Assembly: GCA_012728115.1 (NCBI GenBank)
Contig: JAAYFS010000004.1
Span: forward strand, 1 to 64,000
From: Bacillota bacterium
GTDB taxonomy: Bacteria > Bacillota > Limnochordia > Darwinibacteriales > JAAYFS01
Length of the DNA stretch: 64,000 nucleotides
Direction: 5' to 3'
Shown here: piece after piece, positions 18,971 through 27,203 of the stretch
Layout: every line of letters starts with the position of its first letter
Numbering within the stretch: the stretch's first letter is position 1
Program-made: the position numbers and the translations under genes
The notes under the pieces: generated by a model
The model's input: the letters and a program-made list of their open reading frames with translations, nothing else
What the model was told of the DNA's origin: nothing
The model's database searches: none

Positions 18971-21039
18971 AAATTCTGCTGCTAATTCTGGTGATTTTAA
19001 GCCTGGCGTTTCCTGCATTTGCTCATTCTGCGCTGGACATTACGCTGCCACCCTTAGCACCAGAAGAAAGTATCGCCGTGAACAACTTTAAACTGTGGGT
19101 GGACGAAGAGGATTGGGAATTGGGGATAATGACTCAATTTCCTGGTTTCTCCTATGAGATTAGGCAATGTACAGATTCAAATCCTTCTTATTACGGTGTG
19201 ATGTATGATTTGGATTTAAAGATCGATGCAGGTTGGATACCTGCTGGGAATTATGATTTTGTACTGGATATTTCATTAAGTAACAGTAATTGGTCGCTTA
19301 TATACCAGAGTGAGAATGAGCAGATGTTCTATCCTGGTTCACCAGGGTTTCTACTGGAAGCAGGAGATGAATCGATTGAGTTGACTCCGAATAAGTGGTA
19401 CTTGCTTGGCAATAATTTTTTTGTTTACTGGAATGAAAATCTAGTTATTAGTTCAAACATAAAGGTGATTGAAGAGCAAAATTATGTTTCGACTAAAAAT
19501 TCAGAAACGAATAATTCGAAACTGGAGTGGTTAAACGGTTTTTTTAATGCTGAAGTGGGAGAATCGCTTGAGGTGGTTCTTAATTTTGAAAGGACAAGCG
19601 TAGACGATAGTCTTGTTATTGAGCTAAGTTCAGGTTTCCTTAATCTAGGTTCATGGTTTTTAGATGGAGAACCAATTAGTCCCCTAGAAGAAGGAAATTT
19701 CTTGATCTTTAATATTCCCCAAAGTGAACCGTTAAAGAGTAAGTTGGAAGGAAAGATTCTGGCTACTTTAGCTTTTGATCGGGGAGAACTGTATCTTAAA
19801 GCAGTTTGGCTCGAGGATTCAGCCTTGCTTATTGGAAGAGTAGAGGGGGGGTGGTTCGATAAACAGGGTGTTGTAATTGTGGAAACGACGGAACATGGAG
19901 TTCCCTCGCCATCAAGGCGGTTTCTTTTGTCCAATAACAAGATCGGTTATACAGATCGCGAAGGTCGTTTGGAGTTACATTTACCCGAAGGCTTACATCG
20001 TTTAGTTTGTTTAGACTCTCAGATCGATGTGATTTGGGTCAACGTTACTTCTAGTCCAGTAACTGTAATACCGATAGAATTAGGTCCTGTAATAAAAAAA
20101 GAGAACTTCTTTGTTAGTGATCTTTTCATCCAAAATGGAGTGGTATCCTGGCGGTACCATGGAAGTACCGATTTGCAAATCAATGAGATAAAGATGGATG
20201 AAGAGAGTTTTAAACTAAAGGGAGATTATCAAGGGGCATTTTGGACGATAGAGGGAGATAAAGCTGTTGAATGGAGGTTAGAATATCACTATCCTTTTTC
20301 CGAATCAGTTACTTTGGGAAATTGGAATTGGGTCAACGCTAGTGGCACTTGGCATGGTAGGTTTCAGGGAGAAGGGTTAGGTGTGAATACTACGATTAAA
20401 AAAGGGCAACAACCACGGTTTGGAATCCTGTATGAAAACTCTGGTTGGAGACTTCGAACCGATTTTCGCTCCTTTACCGTTACTTATAAAGCTAGGGATT
20501 TAATTTATGGAGTCGGATTGAGTAATACCAGAAAGATTACGGGTTGGATTCAAGCAGATAAACCAGTTAAAGCCAAACTTGCTTTAAGTGAAAATCTAAT
20601 ATTTTCTATTAAATGGTCAGAAAGAGCTACTAGTGAACTCAGTGTAAAAGATTTAGATAACTGGAAGGTTACTGGGGAATTCCTCGGTGTGAGAAGTGGG
20701 TTACAGTTCGAAATAAGAAATGAGGAGAATAATTTCCGACCGAGTTTGAGGGGTTTTTATGTTTTAACAGGAGATAGAGTGGCGTTGACCTCTGCACTAG
20801 CACTAAAAGTTACGCATGGGGTTACCATCTGGGAAGGAAGTAATCATTTTAGGTTGCCAGTAAATTCTTCTCTTTCGTTGAACGTAGGGATGATTACTCA
20901 GTTTAATGGTCGGAATTTGGACTATGATCTGGAGATGGGTATTGATATTAAGCCTTTTTCGTGGGCGATTTCCTCATTAACATGGCGTAAATCGACAGGT
21001 TTCAAATGGGGAATCGGGTTGTCCTTTGTTCAATTCTAA
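18967..21039 (+). CDS. Large secreted protein with C-terminal beta-barrel-like region
   Basis: A 690-residue protein with a signal peptide (KILLLILVILSLAFPAFA). Residues up to about 290 look like extracellular or periplasmic beta domains. A carboxypeptidase-regulatory-like module lies near 300-375 (a TDREGRLELHLPEG segment). From about residue 380 to the end, short alternating polar/hydrophobic strands dominate, such as NWNWVNASGTWHGRFQGE, and the final strand ends in SFVQF with a terminal Phe, the usual signal for outer-membrane barrel insertion. An usher or a barrel exporter for the two upstream products is the simplest reading, but no FimD/PapC motif is recognised and the protein is shorter than classical ushers. 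Confidence 0.6.
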   Translation: MKILLLILVILSLAFPAFAHSALDITLPPLAPEESIAVNNFKLWVDEEDWELGIMTQFPGFSYEIRQCTDSNPSYYGVMYDLDLKIDAGWIPAGNYDFVLDISLSNSNWSLIYQSENEQMFYPGSPGFLLEAGDESIELTPNKWYLLGNNFFVYWNENLVISSNIKVIEEQNYVSTKNSETNNSKLEWLNGFFNAEVGESLEVVLNFERTSVDDSLVIELSSGFLNLGSWFLDGEPISPLEEGNFLIFNIPQSEPLKSKLEGKILATLAFDRGELYLKAVWLEDSALLIGRVEGGWFDKQGVVIVETTEHGVPSPSRRFLLSNNKIGYTDREGRLELHLPEGLHRLVCLDSQIDVIWVNVTSSPVTVIPIELGPVIKKENFFVSDLFIQNGVVSWRYHGSTDLQINEIKMDEESFKLKGDYQGAFWTIEGDKAVEWRLEYHYPFSESVTLGNWNWVNASGTWHGRFQGEGLGVNTTIKKGQQPRFGILYENSGWRLRTDFRSFTVTYKARDLIYGVGLSNTRKITGWIQADKPVKAKLALSENLIFSIKWSERATSELSVKDLDNWKVTGEFLGVRSGLQFEIRNEENNFRPSLRGFYVLTGDRVALTSALALKVTHGVTIWEGSNHFRLPVNSSLSLNVGMITQFNGRNLDYDLEMGIDIKPFSWAISSLTWRKSTGFKWGIGLSFVQF

Positions 21040-21051
21040 TCTTTTTACAGA

Positions 21052-21364
21052 GGAAAATTGATCGAAAAAGGGAATGGATTATATAAAATAGAATTTCGTG
21101 ATGTCTACTTTCGCTATCCTGGAACTAATCTCCCCAGTTTTTCAAGAACATACTTTCTATGCTTTATCGATCAAAGAGTTTGTTGCTCACCGATTGTTGA
21201 ACGTGATGATGTGCGATAGAATAATTGTTATTGAAGAGGGTACGGTTGTGTGAGAAGGCACTGGCGAAGAACTATTGAAAAACAATCTTGAGTTTCGAAA
21301 GGTTTTCCATATGCAGGCGAAACGCTATTTTTCTGAGGAAACAGCAGCGTCGTCAAACCAATAG
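21052..21364 (+). pseudogene. Remnant of an ABC exporter ATPase gene
   Basis: Two fragments of an ABC exporter nucleotide-binding domain survive. The first frame (from about 21061) reads NGLYKIEFRDVYFRYPGTN, the start of the ATPase domain. A second frame, ending with TAG at 21362-21364, reads FVAHRLLNV-MMCDRIIVIEEGTVV, then an in-frame TGA (21251-21253), then EGTGEELLKNNLEFRKVF: the H-loop and D-loop end of the same domain. Walker A, signature motif and Walker B are missing. The gene was therefore lost by an internal deletion, frameshift and nonsense mutation. The transmembrane part is absent as well. Confidence 0.8.
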
Positions 21365-21457
21365 TATTAACTTAACGAAGTTGGGCGAATTACTTAGAAT
21401 TCAGTAGGGTAGAATATAACCACCTTAATAATAGGGTTAGCGGGTTCCTCATAAATT

Positions 21458-21490
21458 AAGGCAATTGATTTTAGGAAGATCAATTGCCTT
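21458..21490 (+). terminator. Strong hairpin, possible terminator
   Basis: AAGGCAATTGAT (21458-21469) pairs perfectly with ATCAATTGCCTT (21479-21490) around a 9-nt loop. The following AGTTATCTT is only moderately T-rich, so termination efficiency is uncertain. It separates the ABC remnant from the next gene. Confidence 0.55.
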
Positions 21491-21518
21491 AGTTATCTTA
21501 CGAGTAGGAGGTGAAAAG

Positions 21519-22028
21519 ATGTCTAGATTGGCTTCTGTCCTTTTAACGATTGTTCTTACTGGAGCGATTGTTGGAGCAGTGGTTTACAATTATGGAGTAA
21601 ATGTTGGTTCAGACCGACAAGCAGCTGTTCTCCAAGAAAGAATCGATGAGTTAGAGAGCGATAACAAAGAGTTACATTCCAAAGTGACGGAGCTCGAAGA
21701 AGGGCTAGCTAAAGCAGAAAATAATCAGATTAATCGCCGACCACATGCTGGGTGGGACAAATATTTTCCGTCCCCTGATACCAGTACTTTACTCGGTGAA
21801 CCAATTGAGAAGGTGAGGGATCTTCTTGGAAATCCTCCGTTTTTAATTAGAAGTATCGCTGTCAACTCCGAATTTAACAGAGAGATCTGGGTTTACACGC
21901 CTTATGAAGAAGCTCCAACTGGTCTATATCTTTATTTCCGCGGCGATAAACTTGTTAGAAGCAGACTTGATGAATTTAACGGTCTAGCTTTTTCTGGACT
22001 ACTTGATGATCCAGATTTCTGGATGTAA
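21519..22028 (+). CDS. Membrane-anchored coiled-coil protein with SmpA/BamE-like domain
   Basis: A 169-residue protein starting at ATG 21519 behind AGGAGGTG. A single N-terminal membrane helix (about residues 3-25) is followed by a coiled coil (about 36-68: QERIDELESDNKELHSKVTE). The C-terminal domain from about residue 85 has the pattern LLGEPIEKVRDLLGNPPF, then a Trp-x-Tyr strand and a G-x-Y-L-Y-F strand, which recalls the SmpA/OmlA (BamE) fold. It lies just upstream of the gsp-like genes and could assist secretin or envelope assembly; that is inference from position. Confidence 0.6.
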   Translation: MSRLASVLLTIVLTGAIVGAVVYNYGVNVGSDRQAAVLQERIDELESDNKELHSKVTELEEGLAKAENNQINRRPHAGWDKYFPSPDTSTLLGEPIEKVRDLLGNPPFLIRSIAVNSEFNREIWVYTPYEEAPTGLYLYFRGDKLVRSRLDEFNGLAFSGLLDDPDFWM

Positions 22029-22032
22029 AAAC

Positions 22033-22137
22033 TTTCCCCCTAAAACTAAAAATTTTAAATTAAATCTAAAATTAGGAAGGAGAAATAAAATATACACCGA
22101 ATTCACAATATACACTTCTGATCTGTTTAGGGGGAAA
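22033..22137 (+). promoter_or_regulatory. Long-range inverted repeat covering the gspE ribosome-binding site
   Basis: TTTCCCCCTAAA at 22033-22044 is exactly complementary to TTTAGGGGGAAA at 22126-22137, and one more G-C pair forms with a single-base bulge. The 3' arm contains AGGGGG, the ribosome-binding site of gspE (ATG 22143). The 81-nt loop contains a second, orphan AGGAAGGAG (22073-22081) with no ATG, GTG or TTG start after it. Pairing would block gspE translation, so a regulated leader is possible. Confidence 0.5.
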
Positions 22138-22142
22138 TGCTT

Positions 22143-23621
22143 ATGAAAGTATCCCTAGAACCTCTTTTACGTCGCCTCAGTTATCAACCACCCTTTGAAA
22201 CTCCTTTTGAATTTGTTCAAACCTCGCATCCCAGTATTGTAATTGGGAAAGATGACTTCGCTTGCCATACTACTACTAGTAATCCCTTCGACTTAATTTC
22301 CATTCAGAATGAACAAATACTATTCAATGCTATGGGTCCCTTTTCATACTTACCAAGAAAAGATATCGAGACATTAGCGCAAAATGGTCCTTCGGTAAAA
22401 GATATGCTTGCTGGTTTGTCGGAAGATGAACTAAAGGATCTTACGCAACTTGAATTGTCAGAAACTATCGAAAGTTTGGAGGATGCTGCAAAAAAGGCTC
22501 CTATTGTACGACTTGTGGATGCAATAATTCGGGAGGCTCATGCTAGGCGAGCGAGTGACATTCATTTGGAACCTACCCAACACGGCACATCGCTTAGGTA
22601 TAGAATCGATGGAGTGCTTTATGAGCAACAAGCACCACCACGGGCACTTTTCCCAGCTATCGCAAGTAGAATTAAAATTCTAGCTGGTATAAACATTGCT
22701 GAGAAAAGATTGCCACAAGATGGCAGGATCAGAATGAAATCTGATGAGAGTGAGCTAGATATCCGAGTAGCGACTGTTCCTTCGATCTATGGTGAAAGTA
22801 TTTCCTTAAGATTATTAGATAAGTCGAATAAAATGCGTTCACTTACCGATTTGGGATTATCTAAATATGATCTCGAACGAATCTCAATCCTTTCATCCTA
22901 TCCTAATGGAATAATCCTAGTTACTGGTCCAACTGGTGGTGGAAAAACTACCACCCTTTATGCAATGTTACAGGCAATTAGAACATCGGAACGAAAGATT
23001 TTAACCTTAGAAGATCCTGTGGAGTATGAGATTGCTGGCGTAACTCAAATTCAAGTGAAACCGAAGATTGGTCTTACCTTTGCTGAAGGACTACGTTCCT
23101 TACTTAGACATGACCCTGATGTCCTACTGGTTGGAGAGATACGAGATCGGGAAACAGCTGAGATGGCAATCCATGCGTCACTTACCGGACACTTGGTGCT
23201 TTCTAGTCTCCATACAAACGATGCACCAGGTGCAGTTACAAGGTTACTGGATATGGGAATCGAGGAATTCTTGCTCGCCTCTACTATCAGAGCAGTCCTG
23301 GCGCAAAGATTGGTACGAGTACTCTGCCATAATTGCCGCAAGTTAGAAAGTGATGGTACATACTCTTCGGTCGGATGTGAGGAATGTGATGGTACTGGTT
23401 TTCATGGTAGGACAGCAATTTACGAGCTAATGGTGGTTGATGATCAGTTACGGGACGAGATCACTTCTGGAACCACTACTAATACTCTTAGGGGCCTTGC
23501 TATTAAGGCTGGAATGCGCACTTTGCTAGAAGATGGGCTTACCAAAGTGGAACAAGGAATAACCAGTATTGCTGAAGTGCATCGGGTCCTCGGTAAGAGT
23601 TATGTCGGTGAGGTGGTTTAA
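22143..23621 (+). CDS. gspE: Type II secretion/type IV pilus assembly ATPase GspE
   Basis: A 492-residue hexameric motor ATPase. After an N-terminal domain of about 110 residues come RRASDIHLEP (Asp-box region), Walker A GPTGGGKTTTLYA near residue 260, the Walker B-adjacent LLRHDPDVLLVGEIRD, and SSLHTNDAPGA. A zinc-binding tetracysteine (CHNC...CEEC) lies near residues 400-420. I start at ATG 22143, 8 nt after AGGGGG; an ATG at 22137 is too close to it. The stop overlaps gspF by one base. It powers pseudopilus growth on the cytoplasmic side. Confidence 0.95.
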   Translation: MKVSLEPLLRRLSYQPPFETPFEFVQTSHPSIVIGKDDFACHTTTSNPFDLISIQNEQILFNAMGPFSYLPRKDIETLAQNGPSVKDMLAGLSEDELKDLTQLELSETIESLEDAAKKAPIVRLVDAIIREAHARRASDIHLEPTQHGTSLRYRIDGVLYEQQAPPRALFPAIASRIKILAGINIAEKRLPQDGRIRMKSDESELDIRVATVPSIYGESISLRLLDKSNKMRSLTDLGLSKYDLERISILSSYPNGIILVTGPTGGGKTTTLYAMLQAIRTSERKILTLEDPVEYEIAGVTQIQVKPKIGLTFAEGLRSLLRHDPDVLLVGEIRDRETAEMAIHASLTGHLVLSSLHTNDAPGAVTRLLDMGIEEFLLASTIRAVLAQRLVRVLCHNCRKLESDGTYSSVGCEECDGTGFHGRTAIYELMVVDDQLRDEITSGTTTNTLRGLAIKAGMRTLLEDGLTKVEQGITSIAEVHRVLGKSYVGEVV

Positions 23622-24850
23622 TGGCAAAAGAATTTTCATATGAAGCAAGAGATAAAACTGGCAAGAGAGTGGCTGGGAGTGTATCGGCTGCCAATAAATA
23701 TGAAGCTCTTTTAGAATTAAGACGAAGTGGATTAGTGATAGCGAATCTATCTGAGGGCAAAGCTACAAAAACCACAACGTTTTGGGAATTTTTGCAGCAA
23801 CCTGTTTTAGGAACTTCTAAGCTTCAACCTGGACAATTGAGTAGTGTGTTAAGACAATTGGCGAATCTCTTATCTGCAGGAGTTCCTATCGATCGAAGTC
23901 TGAAATTATTGTTAAGGGTGCCAAAAGATCAAAAGACTAAGGATTTCATCCAAGGCGCGCATCGCAATGTTACTCAGGGAAACTCTCTTTCAGCTGCCTG
24001 GGGTGGGTATCGGGGTTTTCCAAAATACGGATTTAGTATGTTAAAAGCTGGTGAAACATCGGGAAACTTAGAGGATGCTTTGCTAAGAATCGCTGATGTA
24101 ATTGATCGAAACATAGAGTTGCGTAGTCTAATTTCAAGCAGTTTAGCTTATCCCCTGTTCTTATTCTTGGTCTCAGTGACAGTAGTAGTTTTGCTTTTGA
24201 TCTATGCTGTTCCACAATTTTTAGATATTTTCACTCTTTGGGGTGGAGAATTACCACGCTCGACAATGCTCTTAATCAAGGCCAGTGAAACATTAAAGCT
24301 TTGGGGGCCATTTGGTTTAGGCATAATGGTTATTGGTGTTATCTCAATCTTTGTCTGGAGAAGCACAGCCTCAGGACGTTTAGCATGGGACACCTTGCTA
24401 TTACGTTTACCACTTTTCGGAAACATAATCAGGGATACTGATTCTGCTCGTCTTTTTCGTACAGTCAGTGGGATGTTACACGCAGGGGTAGCGTTGCCAG
24501 TTGCGTTAAGGTTAGGCGCTGGGGCGGCTGGGAATTTACGATTAGAAAACTCGTTAGTAACGTGTGCAAGGAAAGTGGAAACTGGGGCAAGTCTTTTCGC
24601 AGCATTAAAACATGAAAATGTTTTTCCTGAAACGATCGTAGAATTGATTGCGATGGGAGAAGAAGCTGGTGATTTGGCAAGTGCTATTGATCAAGGTGCT
24701 CAGCTGTTAGAAAGTGAGACTAGGCAAAAAGTAAAGAATCTTACCACAATGTTGGAACCAGCGATGATTCTTTTTATGGCTTTAGTTGTGGGGTTTGTTG
24801 TGATAAGCATCCTTTTGCCAGTGGTCACGATTATGAATATGCCTATGTAG
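23621..24850 (+). CDS. gspF: Type II secretion inner-membrane platform protein GspF
   Basis: A 409-residue GspF/PilC protein. It opens with FSYEARDKTGKRVAGSVSA, the family start. Two homologous T2SSF domains follow, each ending in a large hydrophobic hairpin (about residues 170-240 and 375-405), with the typical SVLRQLANLLSAGVPI and LFRTVSGMLHAGVALPVAL segments. It anchors the pseudopilus platform in the inner membrane. TAATG overlap with gspE. Confidence 0.95.
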   Translation: MAKEFSYEARDKTGKRVAGSVSAANKYEALLELRRSGLVIANLSEGKATKTTTFWEFLQQPVLGTSKLQPGQLSSVLRQLANLLSAGVPIDRSLKLLLRVPKDQKTKDFIQGAHRNVTQGNSLSAAWGGYRGFPKYGFSMLKAGETSGNLEDALLRIADVIDRNIELRSLISSSLAYPLFLFLVSVTVVVLLLIYAVPQFLDIFTLWGGELPRSTMLLIKASETLKLWGPFGLGIMVIGVISIFVWRSTASGRLAWDTLLLRLPLFGNIIRDTDSARLFRTVSGMLHAGVALPVALRLGAGAAGNLRLENSLVTCARKVETGASLFAALKHENVFPETIVELIAMGEEAGDLASAIDQGAQLLESETRQKVKNLTTMLEPAMILFMALVVGFVVISILLPVVTIMNMPM

Positions 24851-24872
24851 ATAAGATACGGAGGTGTGAAAA

Positions 24873-25325
24873 ATGGGTAAAAAGTTTTTGAAAAGGGTGG
24901 TTGCCGATACTCTAGGGTTCACATTGTTGGAGATCTTGGTTGTGGTTGCCATTATAGGTGTTTTAGCTGCTTTTGTGGGACCGAGTGTTTTCCAGAATAT
25001 CAGTAGATCACGTCAAACCGCAGTGGTAAATCAAATCGCTATGTTCGCTTCTGCCTTGGAAAATTATCGTTTGGATGTTGGAAGGTATCCAACCACCGAA
25101 CAGGGTTTACAAGCTCTTACGAATAAACCTACCCTACCACCTATTCCTCAAAACTGGAACGGTCCATACTTGCTCAGTGAACCTCCGCTCGATCCATGGG
25201 GGCAACCATATAATTATCGTTATCCTGGTGAACGTAATCCTGGTAGTTATGATCTGTTTACTTTAGGAGCTGATGGACAAATTGGTGGCGAAGGAGAAAA
25301 TCGAGACATTGGAAATTGGAATTAA
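24873..25325 (+). CDS. gspG: Major pseudopilin GspG
   Basis: A 150-residue type II secretion major pseudopilin. The prepilin-peptidase site is LG/FTLLEILVVVAIIGV with Glu at +5 of the mature protein. The family C-terminus follows: YRLDVGRYPTTEQGLQAL, PLDPWGQPYNYRYPG and the DLFTLGADGQIGGEGENRDI calcium-loop region. ACGGAGGTG precedes the ATG. No prepilin peptidase gene is in the window. Confidence 0.96.
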   Translation: MGKKFLKRVVADTLGFTLLEILVVVAIIGVLAAFVGPSVFQNISRSRQTAVVNQIAMFASALENYRLDVGRYPTTEQGLQALTNKPTLPPIPQNWNGPYLLSEPPLDPWGQPYNYRYPGERNPGSYDLFTLGADGQIGGEGENRDIGNWN

Positions 25326-25332
25326 TAGGGGA

Positions 25333-25656
25333 ATGAACCAAGCGGGGTTTGCCTTAATCGATGTACTTGCAGCAATGTTGATCGTAAGTTTATTTGCGAT
25401 AATTGTAGCTCATAGTCTGAGTAATAATTACCAATCCTTGGTTAATGCTCGCCAACAAATGTGGGCGGTAATGCAAGCGAGTAGCAAACTAGCCGAGCTA
25501 GAAGTTGGTGCGGAACGATTTGAACGAGGAGCCCTAAGTACCATTCCTTATGTAAAAACAATGGAGTGGAGGTATTCAAAGTATACACTGGAGGTATCTT
25601 GGCATGATCGCGGAATGGAAAAAGTTCTTAAAATCTCGGGTGGTATTACCCCATAA
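25333..25656 (+). CDS. Minor pseudopilin, GspI-like
   Basis: A protein of about 107 residues from ATG 25333 (the frame is open from 25273, but the short leader MNQAG directly before FALIDVLAAMLIV suits a prepilin). The +5 residue is Asp instead of the usual Glu. Size, position after gspG, and the WHDRGMEKVLKI tail resemble GspI. A purine-rich AGGGG lies very close to this ATG, so the start is uncertain. Its end overlaps the next gene by 53 nt. Confidence 0.7.
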   Translation: MNQAGFALIDVLAAMLIVSLFAIIVAHSLSNNYQSLVNARQQMWAVMQASSKLAELEVGAERFERGALSTIPYVKTMEWRYSKYTLEVSWHDRGMEKVLKISGGITP

Positions 25657-26188
25657 TCCGAAACTTAAAAACGATCAACTAGGCGTTACCCTCCTTGAAT
25701 TAATGGCGGGGATGTTAATCTTATCCCTTGCTATTAGCGGTATTGTTACTTTGCTAATCGAACCGCTCAATGCGTTAGAGGACGGCCGCGAACTCGTACT
25801 GCTCCAACGAGAGATAAGAGGTGGCTATGAGAAGATGCAGAAGGATTTTGCTCAAGTGATTAAACCAAGTATTTTTCAAGAGGTGAAATTTCACGGTGAT
25901 CAACGTAGCATAATGTTTCATAGCTATGGGATTGGTGGGTTGCCAGTCGAAATAAGATACGTCATCGAAGCGGGTACGTTGCTTAGGATTGAGGCAGATT
26001 CAGAAAAAATGAGAATTCTCAGTGGGGAAAACCTCCGTCTTGATTATTTCAACGCCGAGAGAAACCAATGGGTTTCTTATTGGGACAGTGATTTTAACGA
26101 CTCGCTTCCGCAGTTAGTTCGTCTGACACTGGATTCTGTGGCTCTTACTTTCCCGATATACTCGGGACGCGTGTTAACCTTAAAGTAG
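25604..26188 (+). CDS. Minor pseudopilin, GspJ-like
   Basis: A 194-residue prepilin-like protein with an unusually long leader of about 27 residues before LG/VTLLELMAGMLILSLAISG, with Glu at +5. The ATG at 25604 follows GGAGG with about 8 nt spacing, supporting the long leader. The following region contains the LQREIRGGYEKMQKDFAQVI pattern of GspJ and ends in beta strands. It lies inside the gsp-like operon in the J position. Confidence 0.75.
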   Translation: MIAEWKKFLKSRVVLPHNPKLKNDQLGVTLLELMAGMLILSLAISGIVTLLIEPLNALEDGRELVLLQREIRGGYEKMQKDFAQVIKPSIFQEVKFHGDQRSIMFHSYGIGGLPVEIRYVIEAGTLLRIEADSEKMRILSGENLRLDYFNAERNQWVSYWDSDFNDSLPQLVRLTLDSVALTFPIYSGRVLTLK

Positions 26189-26197
26189 GTGACAACA

Positions 26198-27199
26198 ATG
26201 ATAAAGAATCAAACTGGTTATGCAACGATGGCGGTCTTTGGAATTACCCTTATTGTTTCGGCTATTCTTCTAGCTTACGGAATTTGGGTAAGGTGGGAAG
26301 CGCAAACAACAAAATCCTTTCTCGAACGGGAGATTGAACGTCAAAAATTGAACGATGGAATTGGGCAAGCGATCGAACTGCTATTAGTTGATGATGAGAT
26401 GGAAGTTGATTGGTTGGGTGAGGCTTGGGCCAAACATTTGGAAACAGAAGATTTTGCCGTTCAAATCATAGATGAAGGAAGCAAATTAGGGATAAACTGG
26501 ATCGACGAAAGGCTATGGAAGAATTTATTGCCTACTAATCATGAAAAACTCGAAAGTTTATTTTCGGAATTGCGGGAAGAAAAACGTCTTATTAGTTCAA
26601 TTGAAGAAGTCAATTCTCGTCTCGATGTTGACCTTAATGGCAATATCTTCACCGTCTACTCAATGTTTAATGTAAATATTATGGGCGAATTTGAATTAGA
26701 AAGTCTTTGGCGATCAATGGGGATGGATCAACTAAGAGCTAGGAGTGCAGCAGCTGAGATAGTGAGAAAGAGAAACGAACAACGATTAAATGAAATTGGA
26801 GAATTAGAAAAGGTGAACCTTTTGCCAAGATCGATAGTAGAAAGGTTAGAACCTTGGTTGGTATTCACTGGTCCGATCAATATTAATACTGCGCCCTCTG
26901 AGGTATTGGCAGCTGTTTTAAAACATTACGATTTAGATGAAAAAGTGGGAAATTTAGTTAGGGTGCGGGCGACTAGACCTATTCATAATCATTCAGAGTT
27001 AGCGGAACTTCTAGATTCAGAATTAGTTGATGATCAAGGAAATCTAAATGAACTAGGGCGCTGGTTTTGTTTTCAATCGCAGATATTTAGAATATCGGGT
27101 GAAACGAGCTCGCGGAGAATTGAAACTATCGTCAAACGAACTAGGGATGAAGCTAGAGGGATATGGGAAATCACAGTGCTTTCTTGGATCGAGAGGTGA
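26198..27199 (+). CDS. gspK: Minor pseudopilin, GspK-like
   Basis: A 333-residue protein with a short leader and hydrophobic segment (TG/YATMAVFGITLIVSAILLA). It lacks Glu at +5, as GspK proteins do. The helix-hairpin-helix-like INTAPSEVLAAV motif and size of over 300 residues are GspK features. I start at ATG 26198 behind TAGGTG (26186-26191). GspK caps the pseudopilus tip together with the I and J subunits, whose genes lie just upstream. Confidence 0.85.
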   Translation: MIKNQTGYATMAVFGITLIVSAILLAYGIWVRWEAQTTKSFLEREIERQKLNDGIGQAIELLLVDDEMEVDWLGEAWAKHLETEDFAVQIIDEGSKLGINWIDERLWKNLLPTNHEKLESLFSELREEKRLISSIEEVNSRLDVDLNGNIFTVYSMFNVNIMGEFELESLWRSMGMDQLRARSAAAEIVRKRNEQRLNEIGELEKVNLLPRSIVERLEPWLVFTGPININTAPSEVLAAVLKHYDLDEKVGNLVRVRATRPIHNHSELAELLDSELVDDQGNLNELGRWFCFQSQIFRISGETSSRRIETIVKRTRDEARGIWEITVLSWIER

Positions 27200-27203
27200 A
27201 GAA

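Noticed and set aside
19482-19940. 152-codon minus-strand frame across the barrel-like gene
   Set aside because: Its only support is length; no start signal and no recognisable domain.
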